64,000 bases of DNA, from contig NBIV01000127.1 in assembly GCA_003194525.1 (NCBI GenBank), positions 62,001 through 126,000 on the forward strand, in the 5' to 3' direction. Below are positions 9,583 to 19,202 of this stretch, in pieces. Each line of letters opens with the position of its first letter. Position 1 is the first letter of the stretch. Source of the DNA: Gracilariopsis chorda (taxonomy: Eukaryota > Rhodophyta > Florideophyceae > Gracilariales > Gracilariaceae). Position numbers and translations under genes: made by a program. The notes under the pieces are model-generated. The model saw only the letters and a list, made by a program, of their open reading frames with translations, was not told the origin of the DNA and ran no database searches.

Positions 9583-9960
9583 CTAACCCTTCGGAAACAT
9601 GATATCCTGTGATTCTTGTGGAACGGTTCTCCTCTGCTTGTCATTAGGTAGCTTTCCAATAGCCATATCCGGGCGCAGAACGATTGGTTTCCTTGAGCCC
9701 TTGTTGCTGTTCCCGGTGCTGTCTGACGAGATTTCAACGCTCGGATTCAACATCGCAACACGCTTGTCTTTTTCTGGCTTCTCATTGTTGAACTTCATGG
9801 CCCAGAATGCTGCACCACGATCTTGTTCTTGGTCTGCCATCTCTTTCATCACCAAAATACCTTCGATGAGATCATACACTCCGTCTTCCGCCGCAATGTT
9901 GAAGTAATCTTCAAGGGAGCAGGGACGAAGATGCAACGACGAAGACCCGAAATCCTCCAT
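9583..9960 (-). CDS. Acidic ORF, probable 5' exon of the coiled-coil gene
   Basis: Starts at an ATG (9960-9958) and encodes 125 residues: LEDYFNIAAEDGVYDLIEGI, a Lys/Glu/Asn-rich middle and a conserved-looking VLRPDMAIGKLPNDKQRRTV near the end. I recognise no family. Orientation and spacing suggest it joins the coiled-coil exon at 9429, but I find no clean GT donor in phase, so the link is inference. Confidence 0.45.
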   Translation of the reverse strand: MEDFGSSSLHLRPCSLEDYFNIAAEDGVYDLIEGILVMKEMADQEQDRGAAFWAMKFNNEKPEKDKRVAMLNPSVEISSDSTGNSNKGSRKPIVLRPDMAIGKLPNDKQRRTVPQESQDIMFPKG

Positions 9961-10173
9961 TCAAGAGCGATTAGTGGTGGCGAAGTGTACCCAAGTTCAC
10001 AAGCATACGCCTCTCGACGCGTTGCAGATGGTAAAGTGCCATGCGTACGGCGCTGTTCGTGCGCTGGTGTGGTCTCTGTGAATGTGTGGCTGTAAGCCTT
10101 ACTTTCACATGAGCTCCGGCACGGGTGGAACCTAACCCCGTTCCCATTGAGACGAAGTGGGTGGCCGGCAGAA

Positions 10174-10265
10174 AGCACAGACTGCGCCGCCGGCCGCCTC
10201 TTCATACTACGCCGCCGGCCGCCTCTTCATACTATGAAGAAGCGGCCGGCGGCGCAGTCTGTGCT
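10174..10265. repeat. GC-rich inverted repeat, 33-bp arms, with a third copy in the loop
   Basis: Left arm 10174-10206 and right arm 10233-10265 are reverse complements with one mismatch; each carries GCGCCGCCGGCCGC. The loop (10208-10232) holds another direct copy of the same GCCGCCGGCCGCCTCTTCATA core. A related string, GAAGCGGCCGGCAGTC, occurs at 31774-31790. This looks like the end of a mobile element or a tandem/inverted rearrangement. Confidence 0.75.
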
Positions 10266-10506
10266 ATGAAGTTCATACACTCTACAGAGGTTTAACGCCG
10301 TAGAAGTTGTCTTATCAGATTTCGTAGCCACGACTTACACGAACGCTGCGAGATTTTGCAGAACAAAACCTTGTATTTGCACCTTACGCAAAATAGCTTA
10401 TACAGTAGCATGGTGCGCAAACTCCTCTGCACTATGTCCGAGTCTCAAAAGCTGTAAAGCAACGCCCTTCTGAGTACTTAACGAATAATGCTCATCATAT
10501 GCTGTT

Positions 10507-11480
10507 GATCCCCCTTGGGTTAGTGCTGCTCACTATATGAGTTTTCCCTAGGAAGGGGTGTGTCAGGACGGCCCCTGAAAGGGGATGGCACCCCGATGGG
10601 TTGGCTAAGACTAGCTCTGAATGGGTGTAACGCGTGGTACGCGTGGGAATTTTTGGCTCCTATTTCGGAATTTTATTACTTAGTTCGTTTTTACTTTGGC
10701 CCTAACACTGAGATCTCCACATGTATGGCCCTTAGAAGGTGTGCACTAAGTTATTTATTTATTTTAGGTAATTTTAGTGAACCCTACTTAAGGGCGAGTG
10801 ACCTCGCGATTGCGAGTCCAAGGTAAACTCAACCAAGTGTGGCTCTAACTACAAATGCCCTCGTCGGGTTACAACTCCTTGCGGAGAGTATCCACGAGTG
10901 GATTCCATTTATTTATCCCCTTGGGAACGCTCAAATTATCTGTATCACACCTCCCGTGGAGCTTCTAACCATATTGGTATTATTGTTTTTGTATCCTTTC
11001 GAGAACAGATTTCCGACCCTGTATAGGGCTATTTCTTCTTTCTTTCCCCTGTTTTCTTCGGGTCTGTTGCCTGCGTGTGCACGACCCTCGTCCCCTTTTT
11101 CTGGTTATTGTTTCCGCTTTCTGACTCTTTACAGTGGACACACCGAATCCGGTACCGAACCCCAATCCCGGACCAAAACCTCTGTAGGTTATTTCTGAAT
11201 CCCCCTGGGAGTTGCGCCCCAACATTGGGTGGAACAGATGGCTCTGCTAGACTGTCTACCTCTCGTGAGGGCAAGGCTTCGAACACCTTGAGGTGCACTT
11301 CCCGCCACCGGGTTTTGCTCTACAAAACCATTGGTTTAAAGGGTTACCTATCCTACACCACAACTTAGCTTCTTTCCCAGTCTTAACCCCGTACCACGAA
11401 ATGCATAATGCTTCAACTAGTTTACTTCCTACGTAATTTTCGTAGCCGTGTCTTTTTACTACACGACTGATACCCACGTC
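10507..11480. repeat. Probable solo LTR or relic related to the gypsy element
   Basis: No credible gene; the open frames on both strands are unrelated to each other and to known proteins. The stretch shares the peculiar texture of the LTRs at 12940 and 23657: many tiny hairpins, e.g. CCCCTGAAAGGGG, ACGCGTGGTACGCGT, CTCGCGATTGCGAG, CCCGCCACCGGG and CCCAACATTGGG. I could not define TG...CA ends or a target duplication, so the solo-LTR reading is inference. Confidence 0.4.
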
Positions 11481-12613
11481 GTCACACAAATCTGATTCCT
11501 AACAAATGTCTCACAAAAGCATTAACTTCTTGGTACTCAAACAGACGGCATGTATTCTGGTGGTTCTTCTAGTACGAAAAGTTTCAGAACCGTAGCAGCC
11601 AAGTTGGCAATACCAGGAAACTTTCATTTTTTGTCCTCTCCTCACTTCAGTGAAGTTTCAATCACATAATTTTCAATTTCATTTCCAATAATCATGCACG
11701 CAATGCGTTGCTTAGTTTGAGACACCTTGGCTTCCCACCTCTCAGGTTGGTTACCAGCCTCTGGCTTTCTGTCGTTTCCGACTTCAGCCATCATATCACA
11801 GTTGCTGTGATCTGCAGTACCTATGACCACCCATCTCGCTTAATGATGGCTATAACAACGCGAGAAAAGCACAGAAGAAGGCATTCCATGGCCAGACAGG
11901 AGGCATCCATATGAGCAGTACGTCCAATTGTATCATTGTTTGCATAACTAACAACCACCAAGTCAGGCTTGGAATTGTCAATTTCGTCAAAACTACTATC
12001 GGATATTTGACTTACTTTCATCCATGGGCTAGTTTGTTATTGTTGCCTGTAAGACAGGATACAATACGGTTTTTGCATGTGTTTTTAAAACTTAGCGGCA
12101 CAGGTACCGTTATAGAAGTAGGTAAAGTAGCCGTACTTCTGTGTTTTCGACATCAAGAAGCACTTCATACTAAATTTTAAGACATAATCGTCAACATTTC
12201 TCACTCGATTTGTAGATGAGAGTCCAATAATCACTTCGGAATACCTGCATTACTGTCTTACTGCATCATACCGGCATAGCGAATTTCCAGGACGCGCTTT
12301 CGGTCCAGGCCATGTACTTCGCCCTCCACAGCCTCATAAACCGTTTAGATCTCAATTGCACGATCAACTCTGAAGTTGCAGAACAGCACAGAGTCGCCAT
12401 CACTGATAGGCTCGACAAGTTTAACATAGTCGTCCACAATTACAAACGGAGGCATGTTCTGATCCATCATATCTTTGTCCTTACAAAATGGTCAACAGCA
12501 TCAATACAGGACTTGAAAGTGGCAAGTGATGTATGACCGCGACAATGTGCTCTCTAGCCATTTTCGACCATGCCCCAGTCGGCTTCGTAGCGATCTCAAA
12601 ACCTCTTAATCTC

Positions 12614-12648
<35 letters not shown>

Positions 12649-12939
12649 TACAATAATGATTTTCACATGTATGATGGAAGGTTTTGTTGATTGACGGCAG
12701 GCATTGCGCCAAAAAAAATTGCTTGCACGCTCCCCTCAGCCCATGCAATTATCACGCCTCCCCGCCAATTAAAAAATTCAGCAGCAGCAAAGCTCGAGGT
12801 TTATTGGCTGCTTCGCTGCTGCTGCATGTTGACTTCCTGCGTGCTGCTCAGTGGTTAGCACTACTGTAATGACTGAAGTGCCATCAACTCATCAGTAACT
12901 GGTGCGCACGACAAATGGCTGCCATTTTTGCACTTTGCG
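11481..12939. other. Decayed sequence with a C32 tract
   Basis: Short minus-strand open pieces (11642-12021) contain a string like PDLVVVSYANND, reminiscent of SGNH-hydrolase block motifs, but too broken to call. A run of 32 C lies at 12616-12647, a likely slippage and assembly trouble spot. The right end is the outer flank of the gypsy element. Confidence 0.4.
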
Positions 12940-13764
12940 TGTGGTGCAATGCCCCAAAGGGGAAAAACACCGAAAGACGTTCGGGATCTTCCTCTCACGA
13001 GGTGAACCCAGTTGGGTAGAGCCCTCCCAGAGGTGTCACGGCGAAGCCGGTTTGTAAGACCAGGGACACCTGTCGCGACTCGCGCAGGGAGGTGAAGGCG
13101 AAGAATCGGTATCCGCGTGAGCGGGGTGTGATCCTCAGTAGAGGTATGTTTCCACGTAAGTGGGGGTGTGTGAGCGGATACGCACACGAGGGCCGCGGAT
13201 AGCGGGAAGTGCTACCCTAAAAAGGGGGAAAAGGAAGGGCGAAGAGGAGGAAGAGAGGACGATGTGAGTCGCGAGAGCGACGGGGACGAACGGCGATGCC
13301 GGTAACAATATCCCTATACAGGGCGAAACACCAATGCAATTGGAACAATTATACTCCCAGTGATGGGTCCCTTTAGATGTGCAAGGGGGTTAGATGTCCC
13401 GTGGTTTACGGCGTTTCCCTCCAAGGAGGAGTAGAGTACGCGCGCAAGCGGCAACAACTAGAGCCAATTCCCCAGGTTGGGGTCCCTTGTTGGGGAAGGT
13501 TTACTGGTGCGACGGCAGTGCGCCGTCGCACTAAGTACTAGCTTCCCAGAAATGGGTGTGAAAATAATAAATAATATTAACTAAAATACTCCACATTTCG
13601 TGGCAACATCCACTACTGTGGCCAACCGCCAAGTGACCCAAAACTGTGTCCCACGTGTCCATATCCACCATAGTGGGGCGTAGTTCATATACACACTACA
13701 CAACCGATAATATCGGGAAAGCGTTCAAGTACCCAGAATCCCTCCCTGAGGGCTTTGCACTTCA
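12940..13764 (-). repeat. 3' LTR (825 bp)
   Basis: Matches 23657..24464 along its full length. The boundaries are where the two copies stop matching: TGTGGTGC at 12940 and TTGCACTTCA at 13764. It contains more than twenty small perfect hairpins (see findings), including a 10-bp-stem hairpin at 13507-13531. Confidence 0.93.
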
Positions 13765-13766
13765 TA

Positions 13767-13777
13767 TCCTCCCCCTT
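13767..13777 (-). other. Polypurine tract
   Basis: On the minus strand AAGGGGGAGGA lies two bases from the TG start of the 3' LTR, where plus-strand priming of reverse transcription is expected. It fixes the element's orientation. Confidence 0.8.
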
Positions 13778-13821
13778 AAGACGGGAAAACGACCGCGGAC
13801 GCGGAGGATTCCCAGACGAAA

Positions 13822-15609
13822 ATGGGTGATAAAAGCGCGTGCTCTGTCCCCGGTTCTCCGGTAAATCCCTCTGCACCAGAGTCATCAAGCACACAAACGA
13901 CCACAACAGCCACCCTTGACAAGGGAGAAATGAACGACGACAACAACATCAACAACCACAGCCAACCTCCGAGACTTCTCGGGCGATACACCACCGCTTT
14001 CCGGTCAGTTCCCCTGCCTCAGGGCGATCGAAATCCGGTACAACCGGGAAATACGGCTGCTGAAGCCGACCATCCCTTCGCACTACCACCTTCGGTGGTG
14101 TCCTCCGGAACCACTCCGGTGTCCAACTGGCCAACCTACAACACCCTGGTGGGGCTCAACCCCATGAATCGGAATCACGCGTCGCGCCTGCGCCTTGCCC
14201 CATGGTTTCACCCGGTCGCTGTCCTCAATGAGGGATTGGTCACCGCTTATGCGGATGGTTCAGAAACCCTTCCGGGGGATCTGCCCAGAGCAGTCACCAC
14301 ATCGTGGGATTGGCGTCACCGGATTGCGATTCCGCGTCACCACCTCCGAAGAAACTCGGGCGAGACCGTCACTGCGGCACAGACCGCGCTGACGCGCATG
14401 GCGTATCAACGGCAGAGCCGGGCTCCATTCGATGTACCGGTCCCACCGGAGTCTGGCTTCGACGTTAGCTACTTCCGCACTCGCGGGGAGATTGGGTACG
14501 GCGAGAACCTGTTCCGCCTCGAGACCCTCGCTTGGAGGAATTTCCCCGCAGCGCGGCAAGAGGCCCTTTGCTGGGAGTGACCGATTATTCGGGCGGAGTT
14601 CAGGTACCTTCCCCGGCAATACCGGTCCAACTTTCTCCAAAACTTCATCCGCTACGAGCGGCGTAGGCGATCCCGATTCGGGTATTTTATCCCGTATCAG
14701 AACGTGGAGATAGAGCGGATTGCGCTGCCTCACTGAATAGGTCGGTATGTAGCACTCCTCGAGTGGTGGTGCTTCCACGAAGCCTGCCGGGGGTGCTACA
14801 TAGAACTCCCGCCGGTACTTACGTACCTCGGTTCGCTGCTCATGCAGGATCCCCGGTCAGGGTTGTGGTCCGTAGTGGTTACGGAGTGGGCGGCCCGCAG
14901 TGCGGCTTATATTCTCAACGAGGCGTACGACCAGTATTGTCTCTGGTTCCTTCAACCGCATGTGCGGGCAGCGATCCGAAACCTGGATCTTCGCATCCCC
15001 CTTGGGGGCCAGGCCAACAATGAAGAGGTCCTCCAATTACTTGGGTACATCGACAGCGTTAGCTGGAGTGAGGTCCCGCTGGAGCAAAGCGGTCGTCTGG
15101 ATGGCGGTAGCGGTAACACCGGTGGTCCGGGACTCGGTAGAAACACCGCCCTTGCGGGGGATTTTATCTACTTCGACCCCTGGGTGTTCCGGGAAATTTC
15201 CTCCGAAGAGGCGCGCGAGCTTCGCGATACGCCCCGGCATGTGCCGGAAGACCACCTGGTGGGGTACGTCGATTCCGACGACTACTACCGCGCATACGGC
15301 GGGGATGACCCAATGGTCGATAACGAACCGGAAGAACCCGGGGAGATGGACGTAGAGGAAACCGGCGCTAGCGCGGAAGCTTTCCCAGAGGGGGCATCTC
15401 CGGCCGAGCCGGCTGCTGACCCTTCGGCGGCAAGTGCCGGACCTTCTATCCCCAGCGGGGTGACGGCGAATGAAAACGAAATCATCGCACGTTTCCTCCG
15501 GGGTGCCGGTCTTAGCGCTGCCGAGGTATCGGGGGGTGTCACCACCATGGCGGACGCGTTGGCCTACCGCCTTGCTGAGGGTTACGCCCCGGACGATGGG
15601 GGTGAGTGA
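13822..15609 (+). pseudogene. Antisense ORF inside the retrotransposon (596 codons, two in-frame TGA)
   Basis: One frame runs from an ATG at 13822 to TGA at 15607-15609, broken only by TGA at 14578-14580 and at about 14734. Both could be CGA changed by CpG deamination. It is opposite to gag-pol and fills the space between pol and the PPT. The N-terminal ~70 residues are Ser/Thr/Asn-rich; the middle is rich in Trp, Tyr and Arg and looks globular (VEIERIALPH, ALLEWWCFHEACRGCYIELPPVLTYL); the C-terminal ~110 residues are acidic and Pro/Ala-rich (EPEEPGEMDVEETGASAEAF). I recognise no family. Its start is 58 bp from the LTR, and AATAAA follows the stop at about 15696, so an LTR-driven antisense mRNA is possible (inference). 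Confidence 0.6.
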
Positions 15610-15800
15610 AACCTCTGGTCCAGTTTCCTGGTTCTTCTTTCCCTGGCTGTGCCAGTTAGTGTAGTGTAGTATTGTGGGGAGCTAGCTGCTCCCCTTAATA
15701 AACTTTCCCGTTTAGAACAGTGCTTCTCGGTTGAGTTCCCCGTCTTCGACGGACTTTGCCTTGTTATCCTTTCCTTTCGCTCTCCGCTCGCGCGGCAACG
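15610..15800. terminator. Convergent 3' ends of pol and the antisense ORF
   Basis: 191 bp separate the stop codons. AATAAA at about 15696 (TTAATAAACTTT) would serve plus-strand transcripts of the antisense ORF as polyadenylation signal. Confidence 0.45.
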
Positions 15801-18800
15801 TTACCCAACTTGGGCATTAACCAGCGTGGCTGGGGCTGCGGTTCCCGTTTGACGGTGGTATCGCAGGACCTGCGACCGCGGGAGGTGTTCAATTGGCTCC
15901 CACGTATCCCCACTGGGGTCGTACCCGTACCAGCGGACGCGGTATTGTAGAATACCATCCTGGTCCCAGGTGTGTCCGACAAGTCGGTCTACTACGAACT
16001 CTCGTTTGTAGACCTGCCGGCCGTGCCGGTTGGTGGTTGTACTTCCCTGCGGGGGCTGCCCGCTGTGCGGTATAATGTCCCTTAGCAGGGTGTTCGGCGA
16101 TAACTCCGACGTTGCCGTGCGCTGCCCTAGTGGCCGCTGCTCATGCGGGAAAATATCCCTCAAGAGGGTGTGTGGTGTCACGGTTTTCCCCGGCAAGTCA
16201 TTCCCCATTGGGGTGTCGTTGTTCCCGTCTTCACGGTAGGCCGGGCGAACCGCCAGTCGGCGGGGGACTTGGGCTCCGCCTTCGCGGTTGAGCTCACGAA
16301 CCGCGAGTTTGCGGGAAGATGACCGCTCCTGCGGGATCGGCATTTCCACAATCCCCTTGGGGGTCCTGTGCGACACGGTGATTGGGTGGCAAACCGCCTC
16401 CCTGCCAGGCGCACGAGCGCTCTGCACCATACGTTCCGGCGACGCCGTGGTGTCCCCGGCTACTGACGGGTTGCCTGGGGCTAACTCCGGTACACCGGTA
16501 TTTTGGTCAAAATTCCCCTTTGGGGGGTTCTGGGCAGGTGCCGATGACACCCTTTTCAGGGGAATTGCCGCTAAGCGCAGTGCACCATCTCCGTGAGGAG
16601 GAGCAGCGTCCGGTACGACCGGTTTCGAGCGTGCGATGGCGCGCGTTATTCCCGAGTTCCTCGGTTCTTCGACGCAGCGATGCGGGGGTTGGCGCAAATT
16701 ATTCCCCGTAGCGGGGGCTTTGATTCCGTCAACGACGGGAGGCGTTTCCGGTGCTTGCGAGCCAGGGCTTAAATCTTCGACTGCAGCTTGGCCGCCTTTT
16801 TCCCCAAGAAGGCTGTGGGTATTCCCCTGTGAGGCCGGCGTATCTGGGCGCCCCTTCTCCGCAGGGCGCGGGTCTGATCGACCTGATTGAACCGCTTCCG
16901 CGGGGACTTCCGCCAACGGCGGCTTCGAGGCATCGGGCGATTGCCTTTCCGCTGCTGCGGTATTGGAGTGAGGCTTCTCGTTTTCCCGTGACAAACGGTG
17001 TATTTGCCGCTTTTGCGGGGCCTGCGCGTCTGGGTCCTGTTGCAAAGCACTGCCCAGGAACGGGGGATTAGTGTCGCGTGACATACTCCGTGCTCCACGG
17101 TCAGTGTTCCGTATGTTACGGTGTGTCTCCCGTTGCGACGGTGATATCGTTCCTCGAAAACGAGTGTTCTCCTCCCCCTCCTTAGACGGAGCGGCGGGAT
17201 AAGGGATAACATTCCCCGGCTGGCGGGTATAGATGCGCGCCAGTGGGGCAGACGTGGTAGGGGCGGGCGCTGAGGGGCCCGAATTACCCGGCTGAGCCAG
17301 TGAGTCCGACAGAGTCGGTAGGTCTGAGAGTCCCCGGCTGGGGTGTGGTAGTACGGTAGGTCTAGTACTCCCGGATTGTTCCGGTGTAGCGGAGTCCGTA
17401 GAAACGGGGTTGCCTGGATCCAGGACTACCTCTGACGAGGGAGGAGGGGCAAGGACAACACGATCACGGGAAATCCGTTCGTGCGTGTCCCCCATCTCTA
17501 CCACGACAGTGTCGGTGTTAACAGAGATCACCTTGAAGGGTCCATCCGCCACAGGCGAGAGTTTGTGACGCTTCTCCCGTTCCGGGTTGTAGTATTCCTT
17601 CCTGATGAAGACGTAGTTATTTGCCCGAATCGGGGACGGTTTTCCTCGCACGCGAGCGTCAAAATCCCGCTTGTAAGCGGCTTGGGCCCGTGCCATAGAC
17701 TTCCGCGCAGCGGGGACCAGCTTGGAAAGCCATTGCTTCCATTGCTGCCGGTAGATACCCACAGATGGGAAATTGTCCAAGGTAGCTTGGGGTTCCAGCG
17801 CCACAAGCGGGGGTGTTCTAGATAGAACTAACTCGAATGGCGAAACTCCGGTAGTCCGGTGTACCTGCGTATTGTACGCGTAGGTTACCGCATCAGCGTA
17901 GAGATCCCAATTCGTTGGGTGGTCAGCGACGTAGGAACGTAACGCCGCGAGTAACGTCCGGTTAAACCGTTCAACTTGCCCATTACAATGGGGGTGGTAG
18001 GTAGTCGTGAACAAGTTCTTGACATCCAGGATGCGACAAACATCCTGGAAGAACTTGCTCACGAACTGCTTCCCGTTGTCAGAGAGCACCTCTACAGGGG
18101 GACCGTAGACAAAAATCCAGTGTGTCACCAGAGCCTGGGCCACCGTGAGAGCGGTTATCCTCCGAAGAGGGACAGTCCGTACCAGCTTAGAAAAGCGGTC
18201 GGTAATGACAAGTAGAAACTTGTTTCCACATTTCGTGGTGAGTAATGGTCCGAGAATATCGATCGCGATAAACTCGAGCGGCGCCCTTGCGGGGAATAGT
18301 TTCACCTTCTTCGCATTTTTGCGGAGTTTGACGCGATTCTTCGCGCATTCGCTACAAAACCGCACAGTTGCGTAGCAATCCACCGCCATTGCGGGCCAAT
18401 AGAAATCCCTTCGCAGGGTTAGGTAGAGTTTCCTCCCACCTGGGTGACCTCCAATGGGGGCGTAGTGTGATAGATGTAACACCCGCGATTGCAGGGAATG
18501 TGGTACCACAATCTGTGGGCGGGCTTCGACCTTTCTTACGAGGTAGCCTTTGTCGTTTACCCCGAAAGGGAGATCTTCACCACCGTTGATACGGGCACGA
18601 ATTCTCTTACAGAATGGGTCGCCGAATTGTTCTCGGATCATTTCTTCCGGTGATACCGGTACAAAGTTTCCCGGTAACAGGTTCTCAGATTTATATCGCG
18701 ATGCAAGTAGTTCGTCAAAATCAGCATCCTCGTCCCAGGTTTCTGGCCTAGCCTCTACGGCATGTTCGGGATCATCCGGGTCTATAGCCATGAAGCATGG

Positions 18801-19202
18801 GACTTCATCATCCTCCGTTGGGAGTGCTTCCCCACTTGTGGGTAACCGCGATAAAGCGTCGGCCTGGGTGTTCTGCGCACCCTTTTTATAAATGACTTGA
18901 AAGTCATATTCCGCGAGGCGGAGTCTCCAGCGCATGAGGCGTCCCGACGGGTCGGAGATATTCATCAACCACCTCAATGAGGAATGATCCCTGTACACGG
19001 TGAAGTGAATTCCCATAAGGTAGGGGCGCAGAGTGGTCATCGCCCATACGACGGCGAGGCACTCTTTCTCCGATACGGAGTAGTTCCGCTCATGAACATT
19101 GAGCGAACGTGACCAATAACCAATTGGATGTCGTTCCCCCTCGGGGGTGGTTTGAAAAAGAGCAGACCCGACTTGGTAGTCGCTCGAGTCCGTATCTACG
19201 GA
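15801..19202 (-). CDS. pol: pol, second part: RNase H, integrase, Pro-rich linker, chromodomain
   Basis: Continues in the same frame as 19203-21362 after a TAA at 19205-19203. RNase H starts with VDTDSSDYQVGSAL and includes the DHSSLRWL block. Integrase has the HHCC zinc region (HYAPIGGHPGGRKLY ... FCSECAKNR), core acids in FIAIDILGPL, VLSDNGKQFV and CNGQVERFNRTL (D, D, E) and a GPY/F-like region. A ~450-residue Pro/Ser/Arg-rich, probably disordered linker follows. The C-terminus is a chromodomain (FVVDRLVGHTWDQDG ... YRVRWYGYDPSGDTWEP), which in chromoviruses directs insertion to particular histone marks. The linker is unusually long and has a duplicated motif (TLLRDIFPH / TLLRDIIPH). Confidence 0.93.
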   Translation of the reverse strand, partial: SVDTDSSDYQVGSALFQTTPEGERHPIGYWSRSLNVHERNYSVSEKECLAVVWAMTTLRPYLMGIHFTVYRDHSSLRWLMNISDPSGRLMRWRLRLAEYDFQVIYKKGAQNTQADALSRLPTSGEALPTEDDEVPCFMAIDPDDPEHAVEARPETWDEDADFDELLASRYKSENLLPGNFVPVSPEEMIREQFGDPFCKRIRARINGGEDLPFGVNDKGYLVRKVEARPQIVVPHSLQSRVLHLSHYAPIGGHPGGRKLYLTLRRDFYWPAMAVDCYATVRFCSECAKNRVKLRKNAKKVKLFPARAPLEFIAIDILGPLLTTKCGNKFLLVITDRFSKLVRTVPLRRITALTVAQALVTHWIFVYGPPVEVLSDNGKQFVSKFFQDVCRILDVKNLFTTTYHPHCNGQVERFNRTLLAALRSYVADHPTNWDLYADAVTYAYNTQVHRTTGVSPFELVLSRTPPLVALEPQATLDNFPSVGIYRQQWKQWLSKLVPAARKSMARAQAAYKRDFDARVRGKPSPIRANNYVFIRKEYYNPEREKRHKLSPVADGPFKVISVNTDTVVVEMGDTHERISRDRVVLAPPPSSEVVLDPGNPVSTDSATPEQSGSTRPTVLPHPSRGLSDLPTLSDSLAQPGNSGPSAPAPTTSAPLARIYTRQPGNVIPYPAAPSKEGEENTRFRGTISPSQRETHRNIRNTDRGARSMSRDTNPPFLGSALQQDPDAQAPQKRQIHRLSRENEKPHSNTAAAERQSPDASKPPLAEVPAEAVQSGRSDPRPAEKGRPDTPASQGNTHSLLGEKGGQAAVEDLSPGSQAPETPPVVDGIKAPATGNNLRQPPHRCVEEPRNSGITRAIARSKPVVPDAAPPHGDGALRLAAIPLKRVSSAPAQNPPKGNFDQNTGVPELAPGNPSVAGDTTASPERMVQSARAPGREAVCHPITVSHRTPKGIVEMPIPQERSSSRKLAVRELNREGGAQVPRRLAVRPAYREDGNNDTPMGNDLPGKTVTPHTLLRDIFPHEQRPLGQRTATSELSPNTLLRDIIPHSGQPPQGSTTTNRHGRQVYKREFVVDRLVGHTWDQDGILQYRVRWYGYDPSGDTWEPIEHLPRSQVLRYHRQTGTAAPATLVNAQVG

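Noticed and set aside
10560-11198. Two plus-strand ORFs in the suspected solo LTR
   Set aside because: Low-quality hydrophobic composition with no similarity to each other or to known families; the hairpin texture suggests LTR DNA.
14260-14778. Minus-strand ORF overlapping the antisense ORF of the gypsy element
   Set aside because: Shadow frame produced by high GC; it has no protein-like features and lies between pol's stop and the PPT.
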